From Putridiphycobacter sp965367695 (GTDB lineage Bacteria > Bacteroidota > Bacteroidia > Flavobacteriales_D > Crocinitomicaceae): a stretch of DNA of 5,384 nucleotides. The notes under the pieces were generated by a model. The model searched no databases. It saw nothing but the letters and a program-made list of their open reading frames with translations, and was not told the origin of the DNA. The stretch covers positions 1 through 5,384 of the forward strand of contig CBDUKB010000209.1 of assembly GCA_965367695.1 (NCBI GenBank). Reading direction: 5' to 3'. The stretch's first letter is position 1; every line of letters begins with the position of its first letter. Shown here piece by piece: positions 1 to 5,384 of the stretch. A program made the translations under genes and the position numbers.

Positions 1-405
1 AGTCATGATGGTATCATTGTCTTCGCCTCTTTTAATTAAAGCGACAATACTTTCAATGTCTAAATCTTCCAATGAACGGTAACCTAATTGCACAACAAAA
101 CGTTCCATCATTTTTGTTTCTGAAGGATCAATTTCGTTATCAATAACCATTACTCTTACTAAATCTAAAAGCATTTCGAATCTTTCATCTTTTGAAATTG
201 GTGGAATAACATTGTATTGTTCTGGGTCATCAATAATGGTCCCAATTTGAGTATAAGTCAAACCAATGCCTCTACCTAATTTATATAATAATGTAATTTC
301 TTGGTCATCCAATTCTCCGTCAGCATTTGCTAATAACACTAAGTTTTTAAAATGACCTTTGTCTTGGGTGCGTTCTCCACCTTCAAATAATTCTGCTATT
401 GACAT
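1..405 (-). CDS. TerB-like (tellurite-resistance TerB family) protein, C-terminus cut by window edge
   Basis: This frame starts at ATG (403-405 on the plus strand) and runs open for 135 codons to the left edge, so the stop lies outside. The product is acidic and predicted helical, with no signal peptide or membrane segment, so it is probably cytosolic. Two similar acidic motifs sit about 60 residues apart: LANADGELDDQE (residues 25-36) and MVIDNEIDPSE (86-96). This paired layout is typical of TerB/TerB-like domains, which are all-helical folds with conserved acidic residues thought to bind metal. Members are often named for tellurite resistance, but most Bacteroidota copies have no proven role, and no other ter genes are visible here. 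The start is well fixed: an in-frame stop lies upstream at 445-447 with no other ATG between, and a TAnnTTTG box lies 20 bp upstream. The coding region is certain; the family call is by motif reading only. Confidence 0.75.
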   Translation of the reverse strand, partial: MSIAELFEGGERTQDKGHFKNLVLLANADGELDDQEITLLYKLGRGIGLTYTQIGTIIDDPEQYNVIPPISKDERFEMLLDLVRVMVIDNEIDPSETKMMERFVVQLGYRSLEDLDIESIVALIKRGEDNDTIMT

Positions 406-425
406 GTTTCTAATAATATTTGCAA

Positions 426-433
426 CAAAAGTA
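426..433 (-). promoter_or_regulatory. Predicted -7 element (TACTTTTG) of the TerB-like gene
   Basis: Read on the minus strand this is TACTTTTG, a full match to the Bacteroidota -7 consensus TAnnTTTG used by the primary sigma factor. A poor -33 candidate (TTTT, plus-strand positions 451-454) lies 17 nt upstream. Transcription would start near 420, leaving a leader of about 15 nt before the ATG at 405. The weak -33 match keeps confidence moderate. Confidence 0.5.
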
Positions 434-469
434 GCATTATTTTTTTAATTAAAATCTTGGAAAATCATC

Positions 470-477
470 TATATTTG
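470..477 (+). promoter_or_regulatory. Predicted -7 element (TATATTTG) of the FAD-dependent oxidoreductase gene
   Basis: TATATTTG matches the TAnnTTTG consensus exactly and ends 6 nt before the ATG at 484. With the usual distance from -7 box to start site, transcription would begin at or just before the ATG, giving a leaderless or nearly leaderless mRNA. It also argues against the in-frame TTG at 457 as the start, because the box would then lie inside the gene. No clear TTTG -33 box is seen at the expected distance. Confidence 0.45.
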
Positions 478-483
478 CGCACT

Positions 484-2040
484 ATGATTAAAGCTGTCGA
501 TTTAAGATTAAGTCCGGAAAAAATGGAAGATTGGAGTTTTATTCAATCAGAAATATGCGCGTTTCTAAATCTTAGAATTGAAAAGATAAATCATATTGCA
601 TTACACAAGCGTTCCTTGGATGCTAGAAAACATAAGATTGTTTATCAAGCAAAATTTATGGTGTATATTGAGGAGGAACCTCCAATAAAGCATACTTATT
701 TTAATCCAATTGCAATCGATTCTAAGCAAACTGTAACAATAATTGGTGCGGGACCTGCTGGGTTATTTGCTGCACTCGCGGCCATTGAGCAAGGATTAAA
801 GCCCGTTATATATGAGCGGGGAAAGATGGTGCGTGATAGAAGGCGGGATTTGGCCATCATCAATAAAGAAATGATTGTGAATCCAGAATCGAATTATTGT
901 TTTGGGGAAGGTGGCGCAGGGACCTATTCTGACGGTAAATTATATACCCGCTCTAAAAAAAGAGGAGATGTTAAAAAGGTATTAGAATGGTTGGTCCATT
1001 TTGGCGCTGATGAAAATATTTTAATTGAAGCGCATCCGCACATTGGAACGAATCGATTGCCAAAAATAATTGAAAGTATTCGTGCGGCCATTATCGAAAA
1101 TGGTGGAGAAATTCACTTTGAATCAAAACTAACGGATATCAAAGTTGTTGATCATAAAATTGAAGGTATTTTTATCAATGAAGGAACATTGCAATTGGTT
1201 GACAACCTTATTTTAGCAACTGGCCATTCGGCAAGAGATATTTACTATTTACTGCACAAAAGAAATATTAAAATTGAAGCAAAATCGTTTGCTTTGGGGG
1301 TTAGAATTGAACATGACCAAGCAGTTATCAATGAAATTCAATACCATGGAAAAGATTACAGTCCTTTACTGCCACCAGCTTCATATGCTTTGGTAACGCA
1401 AGTAGATGGAGTAGGTGTATTTTCATTTTGCATGTGTCCAGGTGGTATTGTCGCCCCATGCGCTACCGAACAAAACGAAGTGGTAACAAATGGCTGGTCA
1501 CCTTCTAAAAGAAACAATCCCTATGCAAATTCGGGAATTGTTGTACAAGTTTTGCCTGAAATGATACCAGGTTACCAGGAAAATGATCCTTGGACATGTC
1601 TTGATTTCCAGAAAAAAGTAGAGCATGATTGTTGGGTTGCTGCTGGAAAAACACAAAAAGTACCAGCACAACGATTACTCGATTTTATCAATGATGAGGT
1701 GTCAAAAGATTTGCCCCAAACATCTTATATTCCAGGATTAACTTCTGTCAATTTAAAAAGGATATTACCACCGTTTATAGCCGATAGATTGCAGCAGGCA
1801 TTTTTAGAGTTCGGAAAAAAAATGCCACAATTTTTAACCAATGATGCTGTCTTGCATGCACCTGAATCACGTACTTCTTCACCTATTCGTATTCCTAGAA
1901 ATAAAGAAACGTTGGAACACATTGAAGTGAAAGGCTTATACCCAAGTGCAGAAGGAGCGGGCTATGCAGGTGGAATTGTTTCAGCTGCAGTAGATGGTAT
2001 GCGTTGTGTTGCTGCTATTAAAAAGGGACTTAATGCTTGA
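484..2040 (+). CDS. FAD-dependent oxidoreductase of the COG2509 type (uncharacterised FAD-dependent dehydrogenase)
   Basis: This is a complete 518-residue protein, a usual length for the family. Residues 1-80 form an N-terminal domain ahead of the flavin fold. The FAD Rossmann motif is GAGPAG (88-93), with the ribose-binding acid in VIYERG (E111). Family hallmarks follow: GEGGAGTYSDGKL (141-153), ILATGHSARD (243-252), GVRIEH (272-277), FCMCPGG (315-321, with Cys 316 and 318), and a C-terminal flavin-contact segment, GLYPSAEGAGYAGG (484-497). There is no signal peptide or membrane span, so it is probably a cytosolic flavoprotein. Substrate and electron partner are not known from the sequence, and the neighbours do not reveal them. 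I chose ATG 484 over the in-frame TTG 457, which would add nine residues and place the -7 promoter box inside the gene. The 3' end overlaps the convergent gene's end by 11 bp. Confidence 0.9.
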   Translation: MIKAVDLRLSPEKMEDWSFIQSEICAFLNLRIEKINHIALHKRSLDARKHKIVYQAKFMVYIEEEPPIKHTYFNPIAIDSKQTVTIIGAGPAGLFAALAAIEQGLKPVIYERGKMVRDRRRDLAIINKEMIVNPESNYCFGEGGAGTYSDGKLYTRSKKRGDVKKVLEWLVHFGADENILIEAHPHIGTNRLPKIIESIRAAIIENGGEIHFESKLTDIKVVDHKIEGIFINEGTLQLVDNLILATGHSARDIYYLLHKRNIKIEAKSFALGVRIEHDQAVINEIQYHGKDYSPLLPPASYALVTQVDGVGVFSFCMCPGGIVAPCATEQNEVVTNGWSPSKRNNPYANSGIVVQVLPEMIPGYQENDPWTCLDFQKKVEHDCWVAAGKTQKVPAQRLLDFINDEVSKDLPQTSYIPGLTSVNLKRILPPFIADRLQQAFLEFGKKMPQFLTNDAVLHAPESRTSSPIRIPRNKETLEHIEVKGLYPSAEGAGYAGGIVSAAVDGMRCVAAIKKGLNA

Positions 2041-5020
2041 TTATTTGTTTAATTAACTGTTGATCTTCCACCACAATTTTTAAATAATAAGTACCACTTC
2101 TCAAAGCTTCCATATTAAAAGTGAAAATACCACTCGAAATTTTATTTTCTACATAAATAATTCTCCCATTGACATCAAATAACACAACTTGATCAAGTGA
2201 TTGTGGGGAGGCAATATTGATATCATTTTGTGTTGGATTTGGATAAATATTTACATCAAATGGGAATATTGAATAATTGTGTATACTCAATGTTGTATCT
2301 TCCAATGTTGTAATTTTAACATAGCTTGATGGATTTGAAGTACAACCATTAAAGTCAGTGTGGGTTACGGAAAAATTCCCTAATATACCGTGGTTTACGT
2401 AGTTGATGGTATCATTGTTTAAATTAGGGTCAATGGTATTATTAATATACCAAGTGTTTCCAAATACATAGGAGGAAATTAGATTTGGGAATGCTGCCAA
2501 TATAGTTGGTGGTGCAGGTAATGGGTTTACTGTAATTTTTACGCTGTCTCTATTCTTACATCCATGACTATCTGTTCCTGTTACATAAAACCAGTTGGTT
2601 TGATTCAAATTAACGGTACTTGGATTAAATATATTGATGTTTGTGAGGTAAATACTTGCATCCCAAGCAAAGGTCAATGCACCTGAAGCTTGTAGTTGTG
2701 CGTTTTCTTGCTCGCAAACTGTGATGTCATTTCCTGCAAAAACGCTAGGTAAGCTAAAGATTCCGACTGTGACAGCATCTTGATTTTGACAACCATTTGC
2801 ATCTGTTCCTGTAACGGTATAATTACTTGTATTTAATGGCGTGACGTATGTGTTTGGATTGTTGATATCAGACAAAGTAGGGTGTGGGGACCAAATGTAT
2901 GAAACACCTCCGCTTGGATTCAAAGTGGCAGAATCACCTATGCATACTGAAAAGTCTTGTCCTGCACTGATATTAGGCAAAGGGTTCACAGAAACAATGA
3001 TGGTGTCCCTGTTTGAACAGCCATTATTATTTGTTCCGTTAACAACATAACTAGTTTGTACATTTGGTGTTACTGTTGGATTGAAAGTATTCGTGCCGCT
3101 CAAGGTCGGATTGGGATTCCACACATAACTAACCGCACCGCTAGCATTTAAAACAGCACTTGTAAATTGACAAATAGATAAATCGTTACCAGCAGAAACA
3201 ATTGGTAAATCATTTACATATATAGTAATGGTATCTTTATTTTTACAATTATTTGCGTCGTGCCCAGTCACAATGTAGGTAGTGGTTTGCAAAGGACTGG
3301 CCCAAGGATTTGTAGATGTTAAAGAAGAAAGCGTTGTTGTAGGCGCCCAATTATAATTATATCCTCCAGTCACAAAAATATGCGCTGAATCTTGGGCACA
3401 AATTGTTTGATCATTTCCAGCATTAATGTTAGGTAAGCTATTCGTAGAGATTGTCACGGTTTTTTGCGCAGTACAGCCAAATTGATTGGTTCCTGTTACT
3501 GTATAATTTGTCAACTGTGAAGGATGTGCATATGGATTTGGAATGTTCGCATTCGATAAGGTATTCGCATTATTCCATGAATATGATTGTGTACCAGAAG
3601 CAATAATTTGTATGGAATCTCCTGCACAAATAGTTGCATTTGCACTGGTTGTGATGCTTGGGTTTGGGTTTACAGTCACTGTAATGGTGTCCTTATTTTT
3701 ACAATTATTAGCATCCGTACCTGTCACAATGTACGTATTGGTTGTGGTTGGATTGGCAATTGGATTTGCAATATTAAATTGATTCAATGTAGAATTTGTA
3801 TTCCACACATAACTTATTCCACCACTTGCAAGTAACTGTTTACTTTGTCCCAAACAAATACCGACATCATTCCCTGCATTAATATTTGGCAAGTTTAATA
3901 ATGTGGTTGTAACTGCATTCGTATTCACACAACCATTGGTGTCAGTAATGGTAACATTAAATGTATTGGCCGTGTTTATTGTAATTTGATTACTCGTTTG
4001 TCCAGTACTCCATAAGTAATTTACATAATTTTCATTGTTTACTTGAAGTTTAATGGAATCTCCATTACATATATTGAGGTTGCCAATATTGGTGATTTGT
4101 GGCACACTTGGGTGGTTTACTGTAACAATAACAGTGTCGTAATCAACACATCCAATCGCGTTTTGGCTACTCACGGCATAAGTTGTTGTCACTGTAGGTG
4201 AAACTGTAGTTTGTTGACAACTAGTGCATGAAATGGTAATAGGAGAAGCAGGTTCTCCGGATACGATAGACCACTCATAGGTCAAACCTCCAATTGCATT
4301 TGCACTTAAGTTTACTGAGCTACCATTACAAATAGCCGTGTCATTCACAGCAATGGTTTCTAATTGACAATATTTTATAGTCGCTATATCCAAGTTGTTA
4401 GCGGCACTGGTATAACTTGCACCAGTAATAATAATATTGTCTTGATTGTCTAATACTAATTTATATGCTTTATCGCTTGCATTGGCACTGTAATTAAAGT
4501 GCTTGACCCATACTTGAGAACCTGTATTGCTGTATTTAATGGTTGTGTAATTGTTGTTTTGACTCGTTTTAAAACTATGACCGGTAACGTAAATAGCGTT
4601 GTTTTTGTATGCAATATCAGTACCCGCATCTAAATTTGAACCTGCACTACTGTATGTTTTTTCCCACAATAAATTTCCGGCACTGCTATATGCTCTAGTA
4701 TGAATGTTTTCTGCTGAACCAGCCGATTTTAATTTACCTGTTACATAAATATCTTGGTTAGAAGGATTGATTGCCATACTTGAAATATAATCATTTGCTT
4801 GTGCGTTGCCAGAAAATAACTTTTGCCACTTAAGTGTACCTGAATTATTTAATTTGACCAAGAAGTAGTCTTCTAAATTGGTACTGTTAGTAAAGCCACT
4901 ACCGCCAATATAAATATTGTTAAATGCGTCTACTGATAAGGCGTTTGCCTTGTCCAGTTTACCATAGCCAGAATCAATGGTTTTAGTCCATATGGTTGCT
5001 CCAGAAGTGCTTATTTTCAC
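2030..5020 (-). CDS. C-terminal part of a frameshifted surface/secreted protein: beta-propeller blades, PKD/Ig-like modules, T9SS type A sorting domain
   Basis: From a GTG at 5020 this frame encodes 996 residues, but it is open back to 5155 and the GTG lies within a propeller strand (IVKIS), so it is not a genuine start and carries no signal peptide. Numbered from the GTG, residues 1-217 hold SBBP-like blades. Residues 221-835 hold eight PKD/Ig-like modules, each with two cysteines 46-60 residues apart. Residues 836-904 resemble the degenerate Ig module (NTWYIN, DFNGC) often found next to the tail. Residues 917-996 are a T9SS type A sorting domain with YPNP, DVNGR and RSGTYYLK motifs. The protein is rich in Asn and Thr and has few charged residues, as expected for an exported Bacteroidota surface protein. 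In an intact form it would cross the outer membrane by T9SS and be released or anchored. The upstream part of the gene lies in another frame (5101-5384). The ligand is unknown. Confidence 0.85.
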   Translation of the reverse strand: MKISTSGATIWTKTIDSGYGKLDKANALSVDAFNNIYIGGSGFTNSTNLEDYFLVKLNNSGTLKWQKLFSGNAQANDYISSMAINPSNQDIYVTGKLKSAGSAENIHTRAYSSAGNLLWEKTYSSAGSNLDAGTDIAYKNNAIYVTGHSFKTSQNNNYTTIKYSNTGSQVWVKHFNYSANASDKAYKLVLDNQDNIIITGASYTSAANNLDIATIKYCQLETIAVNDTAICNGSSVNLSANAIGGLTYEWSIVSGEPASPITISCTSCQQTTVSPTVTTTYAVSSQNAIGCVDYDTVIVTVNHPSVPQITNIGNLNICNGDSIKLQVNNENYVNYLWSTGQTSNQITINTANTFNVTITDTNGCVNTNAVTTTLLNLPNINAGNDVGICLGQSKQLLASGGISYVWNTNSTLNQFNIANPIANPTTTNTYIVTGTDANNCKNKDTITVTVNPNPSITTSANATICAGDSIQIIASGTQSYSWNNANTLSNANIPNPYAHPSQLTNYTVTGTNQFGCTAQKTVTISTNSLPNINAGNDQTICAQDSAHIFVTGGYNYNWAPTTTLSSLTSTNPWASPLQTTTYIVTGHDANNCKNKDTITIYVNDLPIVSAGNDLSICQFTSAVLNASGAVSYVWNPNPTLSGTNTFNPTVTPNVQTSYVVNGTNNNGCSNRDTIIVSVNPLPNISAGQDFSVCIGDSATLNPSGGVSYIWSPHPTLSDINNPNTYVTPLNTSNYTVTGTDANGCQNQDAVTVGIFSLPSVFAGNDITVCEQENAQLQASGALTFAWDASIYLTNINIFNPSTVNLNQTNWFYVTGTDSHGCKNRDSVKITVNPLPAPPTILAAFPNLISSYVFGNTWYINNTIDPNLNNDTINYVNHGILGNFSVTHTDFNGCTSNPSSYVKITTLEDTTLSIHNYSIFPFDVNIYPNPTQNDINIASPQSLDQVVLFDVNGRIIYVENKISSGIFTFNMEALRSGTYYLKIVVEDQQLIKQIIKH
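2033..2272 (-). other. T9SS type A C-terminal sorting domain (Por_Secre_tail-like) coding segment
   Basis: This segment encodes the last 80 residues of the large minus-strand gene. Diagnostic elements are VNIYPNPT at the domain start, VVLFDVNGRIIY in the middle, ALRSGTYYLKIV near the end, and a basic terminal KQIIKH. Domains like this are recognised by the type IX secretion machinery at the outer membrane and are usually cleaved as the cargo is released or anchored. Its intact state suggests the frame break upstream is recent or artefactual. Confidence 0.9.
2516..4360 (-). repeat. Tandem array of eight PKD/Ig-like modules, six of them with 76-77-residue period
   Basis: Units run at 4100-4360, 3887-4099, 3659-3886, 3431-3658, 3203-3430, 2975-3202, 2747-2974 and 2516-2746. 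The last six start with an (N/S)(I/V)xAGxD-like segment, though the fourth unit is degenerate here, and end in LP or NP. The first cysteine of each unit lies in a (I/V)C motif at residues 231, 318, 389, 465, 541, 617, 693 and 769. The second lies mostly in an (N/G)C motif at 291, 364, 440, 516, 592, 668, 744 and 821. The last six first-cysteines are exactly 76 residues (228 bp) apart. The regular cysteine pairs suggest one intradomain disulfide per module, fitting an extracellular stalk. Disulfide pairing is inferred. Confidence 0.85.
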
Positions 5021-5384
5021 AATTTTAATATCGAAATAAGTAGTGCTAACCGAAAACTCAATAGCGCCAACTAAAACAATTTCCCCTGCAGCATTGAAAC
5101 TTAAGAGTGAGCCACTGTCATTGGTACTTGGATCTCCAACATTGGTGCATTGTATTTAATAAGGACGTGACTTTGTTTTGTACTTGTTACATAGTAACCT
5201 CCAGCGACATAAACATTGTTGGCTGCATCTATTATTACATCTTTTCCTGTGTCAAATAGCGCAGAACCAGTGTAAGTATTTGCCCAAATTTGATTTCCTG
5301 TACTGCCATTAATTTTTAATGTAAATATATCCCAATCATTGCCTGAAATAAACTTCGACCCAACTACTATAACATTGCCCGTTT
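4370..5384 (-). repeat. SBBP-like beta-propeller blade repeats (period 52-55 residues), six visible
   Basis: Each blade follows the pattern (I/V)K(I/L/Y), then xGxxxW, an Asp, eight residues later Asp/Asn/Lys, then (I/V)YV(T/A/G)G. In five blades the stretch from the strand end (KI, KL, AY or KY) to the Asp is exactly 20 residues. The Asp codons lie near 5251, 5117, 4952, 4790, 4628 and 4472, giving periods of 55, 54, 54 and 52 residues downstream of the broken blade. The blade at about 5117-5152 lacks the xGxxxW strand and contains the frame break. Such blades pack into a propeller, usually a binding platform; the array continues beyond the right edge, so the total blade number is unknown. 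Confidence 0.75.
5101..5384 (-). pseudogene. Upstream, out-of-frame portion of the same propeller/T9SS gene (5' end beyond the window)
   Basis: A minus-strand frame enters from the right edge and is open for 93 codons (5382 to the TAA at 5101-5103). Its first 78 residues are clear propeller-blade sequence: NVIVVGS, DWDIFTLKI, GNQIWANTY, NNVYVAGG and HVLIKYN, matching the blades read downstream in the other frame. After LIKYN (codons ending at 5149) the homology stops, and the last 15 residues are out-of-frame read-through ending at the TAA. Blade homology resumes in the other frame from about 5143 (NVGDPSTNDSG). The two pieces are thus one gene split by a frame change at about 5141-5149. The true start, and presumably a signal peptide, lie to the right of the window. 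Confidence 0.8.

Larger units (their letters stand above)
406..483. promoter_or_regulatory. Divergent intergenic promoter region between the TerB-like gene and the FAD-dependent oxidoreductase gene
   Basis: This 78-bp gap separates two divergently transcribed genes. It contains one TAnnTTTG element on each strand, a T7 run (440-446) and a 12-bp perfect AT palindrome, TTTTAATTAAAA (443-454), lying between the two boxes where both -33 regions would fall. No Shine-Dalgarno-like purine tract precedes either start, as is usual in Bacteroidota. The palindrome could be an operator or simply AT-rich promoter DNA; the sequence alone does not decide. Confidence 0.55.

Noticed and set aside
1..405. A tellurite-resistance operon.
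   Set aside because: Only one TerB-like gene is visible; no terC, terD, terZ or tehB-like gene lies next to it in this window, so a resistance role is not supported.
457..483. An in-frame TTG at 457 that would extend the FAD protein by nine residues.
   Set aside because: The added residues do not look like part of the domain and include the TATATTTG promoter box; ATG 484 is the better start.
1725..1922. A 65-codon minus-strand open frame inside the FAD gene.
   Set aside because: It lies wholly antisense to a conserved flavoprotein region and has no recognisable domain, promoter or start context.
2000..2100. A bidirectional terminator between the convergent genes.
   Set aside because: No GC-rich stem followed by a T-run is present; the TTAATTAA near 2049-2056 is too weak and lacks a stem-loop.
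2841..3835. Plus-strand open frames at 2841-3050, 3543-3782 and 3587-3835.
   Set aside because: They are shadows of the Ig-like repeat gene on the other strand. Their similar sequences reflect the 228-bp repeat, and two of them overlap each other in different frames.
2516..3886. Regular 228-bp periodicity resembling a non-coding satellite or CRISPR-like array.
   Set aside because: The period is far longer than CRISPR units and is fully explained by in-frame protein modules.
5101..5158. Programmed ribosomal frameshifting joining the two frames of the large gene.
   Set aside because: I see no slippery heptamer between the two stops. The blade also lacks a full strand, which points to a 25-nt loss and not to recoding.

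Overview
The window is AT-rich and looks like the chromosome of a member of the Bacteroidota (flavobacterial or chitinophaga-like). Three things point there: a C-terminal type A sorting domain of the type IX secretion system (T9SS) on a large Asn/Thr-rich repeat protein, TAnnTTTG-type -7 promoter elements in front of two genes, and the absence of Shine-Dalgarno-like sequences at the starts.

Layout. Positions 1-405 (minus strand) hold most of a small TerB-like acidic helical protein whose C-terminus lies outside the window. Positions 406-483 are a short divergent intergenic region with one Bacteroidota-type promoter element facing each way around an AT palindrome. Positions 484-2040 (plus) encode a complete 518-residue FAD-dependent oxidoreductase of the COG2509 kind, with unknown substrate. 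Positions 2030-5384 (minus) are occupied by one large surface or secreted protein gene that enters from the right edge. From N- to C-terminus it has beta-propeller (SBBP-like) blades, eight two-cysteine PKD/Ig-like modules, a ninth degenerate Ig-like module, and the T9SS sorting tail. Its 3' end overlaps the 3' end of the FAD gene by 11 bp, tail to tail.

The most notable point is that the large gene is broken. The reading frame entering from the right edge ends at 5101, while the long downstream frame is open from 5155 to 2030. The break falls inside one propeller blade that, measured against its five visible sibling blades, is short by exactly 25 nt. That length explains the frame change. 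The 996-residue reading frame that a gene caller would report, from a GTG at 5020, is therefore a headless C-terminal fragment without a signal peptide, not a natural protein start.

The three genes have no evident shared pathway. The TerB-like and FAD genes are divergent neighbours, and the T9SS cargo gene is convergent to the FAD gene. I see no mobile element, CRISPR array, RNA gene or defence system, and no convincing new multi-gene system.
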